Assembly: GCF_042665195.1 (NCBI RefSeq)
Contig: NZ_JBHTBW010000021.1
Span: 62,001 to 126,000, forward strand
Direction of reading: 5' to 3'
Origin: Laceyella putida
GTDB taxonomy: Bacteria > Bacillota > Bacilli > Thermoactinomycetales > Thermoactinomycetaceae
DNA: 64,000 nt
Program-made: the position numbers and the translations under genes
Shown here: positions 32,517-40,791 of the stretch, in pieces
Numbering within the stretch: position 1 is the first letter of the stretch
Layout: each line of letters begins with the position of its first letter
Notes under the pieces: model-generated
What the model saw: only the letters and a program-made list of their open reading frames with translations
Told to the model about the DNA's origin: nothing
The model's database searches: none

Positions 32517-35009
32517 ATGGGACAACCCAGTTTTAAAAGATGGATGAGATGGATCTCCATCCCCTTGGTGATGATCATGCTGGCCATCCTGTTCTTGCCA
32601 ATCAATCCATCCATTTATGCGCAAAGCGGGGCGAAAGCGAAGAAAGAGAATGGGTTGAAAGAAGTGATCGGGTTAAGGACGGAAAAATCAAAAACATTTG
32701 TCAAAAGCGATGGCAAAACGTTTGTCACCGAGCAGTATTTGGAACCGATCCATTATAAGGAAAGCGGAAAATGGATCAATATCAAGGAAAGAAACAAAAG
32801 CGGTTTGCAAGCGAAAAGGTTAAGCGGCGGGATGACTTACGTCAATCTGGGCCATCAAACCCGATTCGCATTTGCCGACAAATCCACTTCCCCGAACTTG
32901 GTCCGTTTTGAGCAGGGGAAAGCGAAAATTGATTTTCGCCTTACCGGCAGCCATCCGGTGACAGTCAAACGACAAGTCAATGGCATCGTTTATCCGAATG
33001 TATATGAAGGGATCGACCTGGTCTACCAGGTGGAGGCTACGGGGGTCAAAGAAGAGTGGGTGTTACATAAGCGCACCGGACCGTCCACTTTTTCGATGGC
33101 TCTTAACACAGAAAATACCAAACCCGTTCTGCAAAAAGATGGCTCGATCCAATTTGTCGCCCCGAACGGAAAAGTGATCTTTGTTGTGCCTGTCCCTTTT
33201 ATGTATGACCAGAATGACGCCGCCTCCCACAAAGTCAAATTTCAACTGCGCCAAAAAGGTGGGGTCACCTATCTCGATCTCAAAGCGGATGAACAATGGT
33301 TGAAAGATCCCAAGCGCGCTTACCCTGTCGTGATTGATCCGACGGTGGGGTTGCAAGGGGTAAAATCAACCTATGACAACTTCGTTTCCAGCAAAAACCC
33401 CACCCAGAATTACAGACTTTTCCCCTTTGTGATCAGTGGGACGCATCCGGATTACGGGATTGCCCGTTCGTTCATCAAGTTTGACTTGCCCGCTCTTCCC
33501 GAAGGGGCCCAGATTACCAATGCCCAAGTTTATTTGCAGCAATACTCTACCGAACAGGAGCAACAGATCGATTTGTTTCAAGTCACTTCCGATTGGACGA
33601 GCAGCGGGGTGAATTGGGAGAATCAGCCAAGCGTGGGGAATGTTTTCAGCCATGCGAAAGTTGCCGGAGCGGGTGAATATGCCTGGGATCTGACGGGACT
33701 GGCCAAAGGTTGGTATCAGGGCACGGAGAAAAATTACGGTTTTTCTCTGCGTCACCACGATGAGGCAAATGATCGCAAATCCTTCCGTTCCAGTGATTAT
33801 CTGGAGGATATCAGCAAAAGGCCGAAGCTGTTGATCACGTACCGGGTCGAGCCAAGCGTGCCGATAGCCCAACCAACAATCGCAGCCAAATCCCATATTT
33901 TGCTGGATTACCAAACGGGCCTGCCGCTGTACGGCAACCAGACCGATCAACCCTTGCCTCCAGCCAGCATGACCAAAATGATGACCGAATATATCGTGTT
34001 GGAAGAGATTCATAACAACAAGCTGTCTTGGGATGATATGGTGCAGGTCAGCGCGCGGGCGGCCGGGATAGAGGAAGCCCAGATCGATCTTCAGCCCGGT
34101 GAGCAGATGACGGTGAAGGATCTGTTTATGGGCATGGCTGTTTATTCGGCCAATGATGCGACCGTTGCGTTGGCGGAACGTGTGGCGGGAAGTGAAACCG
34201 ATTTTGTTCATCGGATGAACGCGACGGCCCAAGCGATGGATTTAAAAAACTCCCATTTCCGCAATGCGACCGGTTTGGAGATGACAGACTACCCGGATCC
34301 GCCGCAAGTTGGCGGGGAGCATTTGATGTCAGCCAGAGATGCGGCTGTCTTGGCGAGAAAATTGTTGCAAACCTATCCCGAATTCTCCCAACTGATCTCT
34401 GCCCCGCAATATACGTTTCGCCCGGGAACGACAAGGGAAAAGAAAGTGGTCAACTGGAACCGCATGCTGCCGGGATTTGACCATTTTTACCCTGGGGTTG
34501 ACGGGTTGAAAACAGGCTCCACCCTGGCGGCCGGATATTGTTTCACCGGGACGGCGAAGCAAGAGGGGCACAGATTGATCACCGTTGTCATGGGGACCAG
34601 TTCGGAAGACAGCCGGTTTGTGGAAACCAAGAAACTTCTCGATTACGGCTTTAATCGCTATGAAATGGCTACCTTGGTCAAACGAGGCGAGACCATTGGC
34701 GGTGCGGTGCTGAGGGTGCCAAATGGAGATGGGCAATCGACTCCCGTGTATGGCAAGCGGGAGATCCGCATCCCCATTTACAGGGGGGAGCGTGATCAGT
34801 ATACAATCAAAGTTCGCTTCTATACAGGCTTAAAAGCCCCCTTGAAGGCAGGCACGACTGTGGGCGTGGCCCAAGTCTTCTACCGTGGACTACCGGTGCG
34901 AGGTTTGCCCATGTATCCAGTGGCGATAACGAAAAGCGTGAATGAAGCAAGCCAAGTCCAACAGTTTTTCCGTCAGGTCAATGAGGGTTTTCAACAGTGG
35001 ATTGAATAA
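32517..35009 (+). CDS. Secreted DNRLRE-domain/D-Ala-D-Ala carboxypeptidase fusion
   Basis: 830 residues. A signal peptide (about 1-36, ending IYAQ) is followed by a ~230-residue region of repeated beta-strands, then a DNRLRE-type domain at about 280-445 (IARSFIKFDLPALPEGAQIT, NWENQPSVG, SLRHHDEAN). The C-terminal half is a peptidase S11 (DacA/PBP5) domain with all three motifs: S484-x-x-K487, S544-A-N546 and K665-T-G, followed by a PBP5-associated beta domain. It trims the terminal D-Ala of peptidoglycan stem peptides outside the membrane. DNRLRE modules normally occur in adhesion or wall proteins of Gram-positives; this fusion with DacA is unusual and may position the enzyme in the wall. ATG follows AAAGAGGAGTGAGTGTAAA. 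Confidence 0.87.
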   Translation: MGQPSFKRWMRWISIPLVMIMLAILFLPINPSIYAQSGAKAKKENGLKEVIGLRTEKSKTFVKSDGKTFVTEQYLEPIHYKESGKWINIKERNKSGLQAKRLSGGMTYVNLGHQTRFAFADKSTSPNLVRFEQGKAKIDFRLTGSHPVTVKRQVNGIVYPNVYEGIDLVYQVEATGVKEEWVLHKRTGPSTFSMALNTENTKPVLQKDGSIQFVAPNGKVIFVVPVPFMYDQNDAASHKVKFQLRQKGGVTYLDLKADEQWLKDPKRAYPVVIDPTVGLQGVKSTYDNFVSSKNPTQNYRLFPFVISGTHPDYGIARSFIKFDLPALPEGAQITNAQVYLQQYSTEQEQQIDLFQVTSDWTSSGVNWENQPSVGNVFSHAKVAGAGEYAWDLTGLAKGWYQGTEKNYGFSLRHHDEANDRKSFRSSDYLEDISKRPKLLITYRVEPSVPIAQPTIAAKSHILLDYQTGLPLYGNQTDQPLPPASMTKMMTEYIVLEEIHNNKLSWDDMVQVSARAAGIEEAQIDLQPGEQMTVKDLFMGMAVYSANDATVALAERVAGSETDFVHRMNATAQAMDLKNSHFRNATGLEMTDYPDPPQVGGEHLMSARDAAVLARKLLQTYPEFSQLISAPQYTFRPGTTREKKVVNWNRMLPGFDHFYPGVDGLKTGSTLAAGYCFTGTAKQEGHRLITVVMGTSSEDSRFVETKKLLDYGFNRYEMATLVKRGETIGGAVLRVPNGDGQSTPVYGKREIRIPIYRGERDQYTIKVRFYTGLKAPLKAGTTVGVAQVFYRGLPVRGLPMYPVAITKSVNEASQVQQFFRQVNEGFQQWIE

Positions 35010-35048
35010 GGGTGTGCATTATCGTGATATAAGAATGGAAAATGAACG

Positions 35049-35084
35049 CAAACACCCCCGGATAGCTGATTCCGGGGGTGTTTG
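35049..35084. terminator. Terminator of the DacA fusion gene
   Basis: CAAACACCCCCGGA and complement, 14-base arms. The T-run is short. Confidence 0.7.
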
Positions 35085-35166
35085 GCATTGGCTTCTCCCA
35101 CTCGACGATCATAAAAGTGGAACATGTTTCAAAGACTAACCTTATTCATGCGAGTGGGGGTTGGAT

Positions 35167-36285
35167 ATGAAGAAAGTGCTATTATTAACAGAAAAATTCG
35201 CTGGCAACGGTCATTACAGCGCAGCTCTGGCCCTGAAAAAAACATTCCAGCTTCGGTACCCGCACGTCCAAACAGACATCGTCTGCGTTCTCCCCATGAT
35301 CAACAAAACATTGGAAAGCATGTTAGGGTCGCTGTATTTCAACACTTTGCGATTGGCCCCTGGGCTCTGGCGGGTTTGTTATCAACATGATCAGGAATTT
35401 TATAAAGTACTTAACCAACCGCTTATGCGACTCATTTCCCACAGGTTGAAAGAAATGATTAATGAATATCAACCCAACGTAATCATATGCACCCACGTTT
35501 TTTGTTTGCGAGCTTGCGCGATCTTGAAAAATGAGTTGAGGAATTCGTTCAAACTGGGCGCCGTGGTCACTGATTTCAAGGCGAACCGGTTTTGGATCGA
35601 TCGGGATGTGGATTTTTATCTTGTTGCCCATGAAGAAACAGGCCAAGCCATCAAGCGAACGACTCCGCGCTCTCCTGTTTATGCCACGGGAATCCCGATT
35701 GATCCGATGTTCTCTTTGAATCAAGGCGAAAAAAAGGAAATTCGCGCCAAACTCAGACTGAATCCAGACCGTTTCACGCTGTTGTTGATGGGTGGGGGGA
35801 AAGGGATCGGGCCGCTTACCGCCATGATTAAGTCATTGCAAACTTTTCTCGATCTTAATGACTTCCCCCTACAATTGTTGATCGTAACAGGGAACAATCC
35901 ATCGCTGTTTGAGAAGTTGAAACGATTCACCCAGCAACATCCCCATTTTCATCTTTATCCTTTTGTGCGAAACATGGTCGACTTGATGAGGGCGTCGGAC
36001 ATCCTCATCTCCAAACCGGGAGGATTGACCAGCTCCGAAGCACTTGCTTGTGGACTGCCGATCTTGATTTGCCGGCCCATTCCGGGGCAAGAGGAAAACA
36101 ATAGCCGCTTTCTCATAACAAAGGGGGCGGCGATTCGCGAAGATAGGCCTGCCATCGTGCCCAGCGTCCTTCTTCCTTATATGGCGGATACCCTCAAGAG
36201 GCAACAATGGCAAAACATAGCGCAACAATTGGGAAAACCGGCCGCCGCTTTGGAAGCCGCCAATATCATTATGGGATTTATGTGA
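35167..36285 (+). CDS. MGDG synthase/UgtP-type glycosyltransferase
   Basis: GT28-related glycosyltransferase, 372 residues, likely a processive diacylglycerol glucosyl- or galactosyltransferase making membrane glycolipids and the lipoteichoic-acid anchor. N-terminal acceptor domain: MKKVLLLTEKFAGNGHYSAA, QPNVIICTHVF. C-terminal nucleotide-sugar domain: LLLMGGGKGIGPL, VRNMVDLMRASDILISKPGG, SSEALACGLPILICRPIPGQ. ATG at 35167 follows GTGGGGG; TTG at 35161 overlaps the site. The closest described families are UgtP and plant MGDG synthase; the sugar donor is not certain. Confidence 0.88.
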   Translation: MKKVLLLTEKFAGNGHYSAALALKKTFQLRYPHVQTDIVCVLPMINKTLESMLGSLYFNTLRLAPGLWRVCYQHDQEFYKVLNQPLMRLISHRLKEMINEYQPNVIICTHVFCLRACAILKNELRNSFKLGAVVTDFKANRFWIDRDVDFYLVAHEETGQAIKRTTPRSPVYATGIPIDPMFSLNQGEKKEIRAKLRLNPDRFTLLLMGGGKGIGPLTAMIKSLQTFLDLNDFPLQLLIVTGNNPSLFEKLKRFTQQHPHFHLYPFVRNMVDLMRASDILISKPGGLTSSEALACGLPILICRPIPGQEENNSRFLITKGAAIREDRPAIVPSVLLPYMADTLKRQQWQNIAQQLGKPAAALEAANIIMGFM

Positions 36286-36303
36286 GTGGGGTTGATGATT
36301 GCC

Positions 36304-36333
36304 GGCGCCCCCCGCTGCAACAAGGGGGGCGCC
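36304..36333 (+). terminator. Hairpin after the glycosyltransferase gene
   Basis: Ten-base GC-only arms GGCGCCCCCC and complement around a 10-base loop; the tail is only weakly T-rich. Confidence 0.55.
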
Positions 36334-36452
36334 GTTCTGATTCAGGCGGTGGGCATATTGGGGGATGCTTTATTGTATGAAAAAGATCGTGAAGATGTGA
36401 CTGTGATGAAGCAAGAGGGAAACGGAGATAGAAAGAAATGTGTGGACAAAAT

Positions 36453-36482
36453 AGGACGTCGGCCTGTGATGGCCGACGTCCT
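36453..36482. terminator. Terminator of the DUF1657 gene
   Basis: AGGACGTCGGCC and complement with a 6-base loop; in the minus direction followed by ATTTTG. Confidence 0.75.
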
Positions 36483-36498
36483 TTATGTGTTTTTTCTA

Positions 36499-36705
36499 TT
36501 AAAATCCTTTGTATTGAGGCTCCTCATTTTCAAGTTGCTGCACGCGAGGCTCGATTTGTTTAATGATTTGTTGCGTTTGTTGTGCCGCATTTGTATACAT
36601 TTGTTTGGCTTGTTTGTTTTGGGTGCTGAGAGCAAATTGCTCCAAGCTTGCTTGGGCACTTTTCAGAGAGGCAACGCAGGTTTTGACATCCGATGCAATC
36701 GTCAT
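36499..36705 (-). CDS. DUF1657 small protein
   Basis: 68-residue helical protein, MTIASDVKTCVASLKSAQAS at the N-terminus, ending PQYKGF, which fits DUF1657. The family accompanies DUF421 and spoVAC-D-Eb genes in the accessory spoVA operons of Bacillus spores. Function unknown. GGAGG precedes three consecutive start-like codons (GTG ATG ATG); the last ATG has the best spacing (7 bases). The gene faces away from the DUF421-spoVA operon across a 133-bp gap. Nineteen of 44 ungapped residues match the C-terminal tail of the DUF421 protein encoded opposite. Confidence 0.8.
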   Translation of the reverse strand: MTIASDVKTCVASLKSAQASLEQFALSTQNKQAKQMYTNAAQQTQQIIKQIEPRVQQLENEEPQYKGF

Positions 36706-36763
36706 CATCACACCTCCTTTTCGTTTGGTACACAGTTAATTTGCACAAATCGCTTCTGTTTAT

Positions 36764-36773
36764 GTTAGCTAAC
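36764..36773. repeat. Palindrome GTTAGCTAAC
   Basis: Perfect 10-bp palindrome in the divergent promoter region between the DUF1657 and DUF421 genes, six bases before the SigG-like -35. It could bind a regulator acting on both genes. Confidence 0.35.
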
Positions 36774-36778
36774 AGAAA

Positions 36779-36808
36779 GAATATTAGTAGTGAAACCAAA
36801 CCATAATA
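36779..36808 (+). promoter_or_regulatory. SigG-type forespore promoter of the DUF421-spoVA operon
   Basis: GAATA, exactly 18 bases, CATAATA. This agrees with the SigG consensus GHATR-N18-CATNHTA at every position. Transcription would start near 36815, which rules out the ATG at 36812 as start codon. Confidence 0.8.
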
Positions 36809-36844
36809 TCTATGGACATTTACCTTAAAACGGGGGTGGATACC

Positions 36845-37705
36845 ATGCCGAGTTGGATTGCCGTGTCGCTCAAAACACTGTTGGCGATTGCGATCCTTTT
36901 TCTATTAACAAGATTATTGGGTAAAAGGCAAGTGACCCAACTTTCCCCATTTGAGTATATAACGGGAATCACGATTGGCAGTGTGGCGGCTACCATTCCG
37001 CTCGAAACGGATGGAACCTGGCATTTGGGGATTGTGTCGTTGGTGGTTTGGAGTGCTGTGGCGATTGGGATTGGATTTATGCAGCTTAAGAGCAAAAAAG
37101 CGCGAGAGTGGGTGGACGGGAAACCGACCGTCTTAATAAAGAATGGGAAAGTGTTGGATGATAATCTCAAAAAAGAGCGGCTGACAATTGACGAGTTGAT
37201 GTCGCAACTGCGCAATAAAAACATTTTTAATGTCGCTGATGTTGAGTTTGCTGTGATAGAACACAATGGGATGATTAATGCGCTGGTCAAAAACGAGTAT
37301 CAGCCGCTTACCCCCAAAAAAGTGGGATTAAAGGTGGAGAATGGGGAAGAGCCCCATCTGGTGGTAGAAGACGGTTCCATTTTGGATGAGGAATTGGCGC
37401 GACGGGGACTCAATCGCGGTTGGTTGCAGACGGAATTGGAAAAACAGGGTGTCGCGCTGGAAAATGTTTTTTTGGCCCAAGTCGATTCAGATGGGCAGCT
37501 TTATTTGGACCTTTATGACGACCAGATTCAAATTCAACCGCCGCAGGAAAAAGCGAAGCTGTTGGCCACCTTGAAAAAGTGTGAAGCGGATCTTGAAATG
37601 TTCGGGTTGTCCACTAAAGATAAGCGGGCGAAGAAGGTATATGAACAATGTTCAAATCAATTGCAACGAGTGATCGATGAGATCAAACCACAGTTAATCA
37701 GTTAG
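36845..37705 (+). CDS. DUF421 membrane protein with a DUF1657-like tail
   Basis: 286 residues. Three N-terminal membrane segments (about 5-85) with LLGKRQVTQLSPFEYITGIT, then a YetF-type cytoplasmic double domain (DGKPTVLIKNGKVLDDNLKK, LMSQLRNKNIFNVADVEFAV, LNRGWLQTELEK). The last 48 residues, from LLATLKKCEADLEMF on, align without gaps to the adjacent DUF1657 protein (19 of 44 identical). ATG at 36845 follows CGGGGGTGGATACC; an ATG at 36812 lies before the predicted transcription start. Role unknown; YetF-like proteins sit in the inner spore membrane and, with DUF1657 and SpoVAC/D/Eb, form the operon that raises spore heat resistance in Bacillus. First gene of the operon. Confidence 0.87.
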   Translation: MPSWIAVSLKTLLAIAILFLLTRLLGKRQVTQLSPFEYITGITIGSVAATIPLETDGTWHLGIVSLVVWSAVAIGIGFMQLKSKKAREWVDGKPTVLIKNGKVLDDNLKKERLTIDELMSQLRNKNIFNVADVEFAVIEHNGMINALVKNEYQPLTPKKVGLKVENGEEPHLVVEDGSILDEELARRGLNRGWLQTELEKQGVALENVFLAQVDSDGQLYLDLYDDQIQIQPPQEKAKLLATLKKCEADLEMFGLSTKDKRAKKVYEQCSNQLQRVIDEIKPQLIS

Positions 37706-37716
37706 GGAGAAAGAAT

Positions 37717-38205
37717 ATGGCTGACAAACAAAAGAAGAACTTAACACCTGTACAGCAAGAATACAAAGAGTTGGCGAATCGGCATGAACCGAAAAGACCG
37801 GTTGTCAAAAACAGCATTCGCGCATTTATAGCGGGAGGCGGGATTTGCATTGTGGGTCAGGCCTTGCAAGATATGTACATGAAAGGGTTTGGAATGAAAG
37901 AGGATCAATCCGCCACAGCGACGGTAGCCTCTCTGATCTTGATCTCCGTCATTTTGACGAGTATCGGGGTTTATGACAAATTAGGTCAATGGGCCGGTGC
38001 GGGATCGGCTGTCCCGGTGACGGGTTTTGCCAATTCAATGGCTTCGGCCGCCATTGAACACCGCGCGGAAGGCGTGGTGTTGGGCGTGGGAGGAAAAATG
38101 TTCAAGCTGGCGGGTGCGGTGATCGTTTTTGGTGCGGTTGCGGCGTTTGTTGTCGGATTGTTGCACCTGTTGTTTAATCCCAATATCACAGGCGGGGGAT
38201 CATGA
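37717..38205 (+). CDS. spoVAC: Stage V sporulation protein AC, copy 1
   Basis: Inner-membrane channel component of the SpoVA complex, which moves Ca-dipicolinate into the developing spore and out on germination; SpoVAC acts as a mechanosensitive channel in B. subtilis. 162 residues, with several membrane segments and the family block VPVTGFANSMASAAIEHRAE followed by GVVLGVGGKMFKLAGAVIVF. ATG lies 11 bp after the DUF421 stop. A second copy is at 60635-61111. As no spoVAA, AB or AF is here, this is an accessory set; the standard operon should be elsewhere. Confidence 0.95.
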   Translation: MADKQKKNLTPVQQEYKELANRHEPKRPVVKNSIRAFIAGGGICIVGQALQDMYMKGFGMKEDQSATATVASLILISVILTSIGVYDKLGQWAGAGSAVPVTGFANSMASAAIEHRAEGVVLGVGGKMFKLAGAVIVFGAVAAFVVGLLHLLFNPNITGGGS

Positions 38206-38206
38206 C

Positions 38207-39223
38207 ATGCTAAAAGGACATCAATCTTGGGTGTTTGAGAACAAGCCGGTGATTCAGTCGGCGGCTGCGGTTGTGGGGCCTTTTGAAGGAAGAGGGCCCC
38301 TGGGGAATGATTTTGACTTGGTTCACGGCGATTCCACTCTTAACCAAGACAGTTGGGAGAAAGCCGAAAAAGAGTTGCTGGAAGAAGCGGGAAAAACGGC
38401 GATAAAAAAGGCGGGCCTCACCAAAGACCAAGTGCAGTTTTTCATCGGCGGTGACCTGATGAACCAAATAATGAGTGCCAGCTTTGCGGCAAGAACTTTT
38501 GGAATGTCCTTTTTGGGGGTTTTTGGGGCTTGTTCGACCTCAATGGAAAGTTTGGCTCTCGCTTCATTGTTGGTCAATTCGGGAGCGGCCAAGTTTGTGC
38601 TGGCGGGCACCAGCAGCCACAATTCGACTGCGGAAAAACAGTTTCGCTATCCAACGGAATACGGTTCGCAAAAGCCGCCGACGGCTCAGTATACGGTGAC
38701 TGGGGCGGGTGCGGCATTGGTTGCCGATGAAGGGGAAGGGCCTGTGGTTACTTCGGCAACAATTGGCCGTATCGTGGACATGGGCATCACCGATCCCTTT
38801 AATATGGGAGCGGCCATGGCGCCTGCGGCAGTGGATACGATCCAAGCCCATTTGCGCGACTTGCGGATCACACCTGATCATTATGACCTGATCGTAACGG
38901 GCGATTTGGCCAAGGTGGGCCATTCCATCGCTTGTGAGTTGCTGGAAAAACACCGCGTGCCGATCGATCATGCCCGGTTTCAAGATTGCGGCATGATGAT
39001 TTACGATTATGAAAACCAAGAGGTGGAAGCAGGGGGGAGCGGATGCGCGTGTTGTGCTGTGGTCACCTATGGCCATTTGCTCAAGCGCATGAAAAAAGGG
39101 GAATTCAAACGCATCCTCGTGGTGGCGACCGGAGCGCTGATGTCCCCGATTTCCTATCAGCAGGGGGAAACGATTCCTTGTATCGCTCATGCGGTATCAA
39201 TAGAAATGGGGCGTTCATCATGA
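38207..39223 (+). CDS. spoVAD: Stage V sporulation protein AD, copy 1
   Basis: Soluble, thiolase-fold subunit that binds dipicolinic acid, 338 residues. SpoVAD hallmarks: VFENKPVIQSAAAVVGPFEG, GVFGACSTSMESLALASLLV, SSHNSTAEKQFRYPTEYGSQ, EAGGSGCACCAVVTYGHLL and VVATGALMSPISYQQGETIP. ATG at 38207 is one base after the SpoVAC stop; the ribosome site GGCGGGGGAT is inside spoVAC, so translation is coupled. Compared with copy 2 (61125) the N-terminal part differs most. Confidence 0.95.
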   Translation: MLKGHQSWVFENKPVIQSAAAVVGPFEGRGPLGNDFDLVHGDSTLNQDSWEKAEKELLEEAGKTAIKKAGLTKDQVQFFIGGDLMNQIMSASFAARTFGMSFLGVFGACSTSMESLALASLLVNSGAAKFVLAGTSSHNSTAEKQFRYPTEYGSQKPPTAQYTVTGAGAALVADEGEGPVVTSATIGRIVDMGITDPFNMGAAMAPAAVDTIQAHLRDLRITPDHYDLIVTGDLAKVGHSIACELLEKHRVPIDHARFQDCGMMIYDYENQEVEAGGSGCACCAVVTYGHLLKRMKKGEFKRILVVATGALMSPISYQQGETIPCIAHAVSIEMGRSS

Positions 39224-39573
39224 TGCAATATGTTTGGGCTTTTGTTGTTGGTGGGGCCATTTGCGTGTTGGGACAGATTTTGTTTGACGTATTTAAGCTC
39301 ACACCGGCCCATACCATGGCCATTTTGGTTGTGCTGGGAGCGGCGGTGGATGGGCTTGGGTTATACGAGCCTTTGATCAAATTCGCCGGGGCCGGGGCGA
39401 CGGTGCCCATTACCAGCTTTGGCAACTCGTTGGTGCATGGCACCATCCAAGAATTAAAATTGAATGGGTGGACGGGATTGATTACGGGAATCTTTGAAGT
39501 TACCAGCGCTGGGATTACGTCCGCCATCGTTTTTTCCTTTTTTGCCTCTCTGCTGGTTAAACCAAAAGGATAA
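39220..39573 (+). CDS. spoVAEb: Stage V sporulation protein AEb
   Basis: Small membrane protein of the SpoVA channel, 117 residues with about four membrane segments: MMQYVWAFVVGGAICVLGQI, then HTMAILVVLGAAVDGLGLYE and the conserved GAGATVPITSFGNSLVHGTI. The ATG overlaps the spoVAD stop (ATGA), a sign of tight coupling; a second ATG follows at once. Last gene of the operon, followed by a terminator. SpoVAEa is not present, as in other accessory spoVAC-D-Eb sets. Confidence 0.93.
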   Translation: MMQYVWAFVVGGAICVLGQILFDVFKLTPAHTMAILVVLGAAVDGLGLYEPLIKFAGAGATVPITSFGNSLVHGTIQELKLNGWTGLITGIFEVTSAGITSAIVFSFFASLLVKPKG

Positions 39574-39603
39574 TGCCATGGGTTAAAAGAGCATGGTTAT
39601 GAC

Positions 39604-39629
39604 AGGCGAGCGCACTGCTTGCCTTTTTT
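39604..39629 (+). terminator. Terminator of the spoVA operon 1
   Basis: GGCGAGC and GCTTGCC arms, then TTTTTT. Confidence 0.8.
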
Positions 39630-39903
39630 GCTTATGGATAAGAACGACAGTGCCTTTGCCGCCTCCGTGTAACGACAGCCCCGACGATGGGAAAAAGCGG
39701 GAAGATGTCTGAGTGATAGCGAGTTTTCCCGCTCCCGACGGAGGGGACTGGAGCGAGCGGACTTATTATGGCGGGAAGAGCACGGAGAACGACATGGGTG
39801 ACCGACTAGTTAACAACATAAGTACTTCCACAGAAAAAGAGCCCTCTTTTGCGAGTGGCTCTCAATATTTGTCCATCATTGCCGTCCTCCTTTTGTGCGG
39901 TTT
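39630..39903. repeat. GC-rich intergenic element, related to the one at 50553-50771
   Basis: No gene. AAGAACGACAGTG at 39640-39652 is identical to 50658-50670, and the next ten bases are similar (mCTTTGyCCGC). The segment is full of GACGGAGG/CCCGACG-like words and can fold. It looks like a dispersed non-coding repeat; only part of it matches by eye. Confidence 0.4.
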
Positions 39904-40776
39904 CTATATGATGCTGAGCGATCGTGGATTGACTTTGATCGAAAGTGGCGGTTGCAAAACCACTTCTCCATCCACATGAATGGGTAACGGTGAGCGTGAG
40001 TGAATTGTAATTTCTTTTCCGCGATGGAACTTGATGGAGGGATGATTCGTATGCTTCCCTTTGTATACTGACGGTATGACCCGTAAGAGCTCGCCTTGAG
40101 TCAAATTCTGCACACAGCAAACATCTAATTGCCCATCGTCCACTATGGCGGAGGGGCAGATTTTCATTCCCCCTCCAAGGTTGGGGATATTTGTCACCGC
40201 AACCAGCCATGCTCCATCATATTCATAAGATTTTCCGTCAATTGTCAGTGTGAATTGGTCAGGTTGAAACGACCGTAAAAGCTTTAATCCCTCTAATACG
40301 TAGGTCAATCTTCCCAACCATTTTTTTTTGGAGGAACGATTGACCATTTCGGCGACTTTGCCATCAAAACCAATCCCCATGAAACCGATCATTTTTCTGT
40401 CACCCAAATCAGCCGTATCGATGCGTTGTACGTTATGTTCCAACACGCGATCCAACGCTAAATAGGGATCAAAGGGAATCCTGTTTGCCAAAGCGAAATC
40501 ATTTCCCGTACCCGCGGGAATATATCCCATGGGGATGTTCGTGCCAATCAAACCGCTGCCCACCTCATTGACCGTCCCATCCCCGCCGATCGCCACAATC
40601 GCTTTGATATCGGGTTGTCGCACTGCTGATTTTACGATCCTTGTTGCGTGTCCGGCTCTCTGGGTGAATTCCGCTTGGTAGGGTACGTTCATCTTGTTTA
40701 ATTTCTTTTCCACGTAAGACCATACTTCTTTTCCACGGCCATTTCCAGAGACGGAGTTTACTACAAAAAAGTACAC
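39904..40776 (-). CDS. Diacylglycerol kinase family lipid kinase, copy 2
   Basis: 290-residue member of the YegS/BmrU/DgkB family. Motifs: FFVVNSVSGNGRG at the start, IVAIGGDGTVNEVGSGL, PAGTGNDFALAN and FMGIGFDGKVAEMVN; the C-terminal half is the beta-sandwich with IHVDGEVVLQPPL. It starts with GTG after AGGTGG. It is the last gene of a minus-strand operon: aldolase-like (42695), SDR (41592), this kinase, with gaps of only 14-15 bp. The lipid substrate is not known; the operon suggests modification of a lipid made or reduced by the SDR. Confidence 0.88.
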   Translation of the reverse strand: MYFFVVNSVSGNGRGKEVWSYVEKKLNKMNVPYQAEFTQRAGHATRIVKSAVRQPDIKAIVAIGGDGTVNEVGSGLIGTNIPMGYIPAGTGNDFALANRIPFDPYLALDRVLEHNVQRIDTADLGDRKMIGFMGIGFDGKVAEMVNRSSKKKWLGRLTYVLEGLKLLRSFQPDQFTLTIDGKSYEYDGAWLVAVTNIPNLGGGMKICPSAIVDDGQLDVCCVQNLTQGELLRVIPSVYKGKHTNHPSIKFHRGKEITIHSRSPLPIHVDGEVVLQPPLSIKVNPRSLSII

Positions 40777-40791
40777 AAGTTATTCCACCTA

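Noticed and set aside
36812..36844. Upstream ATG for the DUF421 gene
   Set aside because: It lies before the transcription start predicted from the SigG promoter, and the ATG at 36845 has a better ribosome site.
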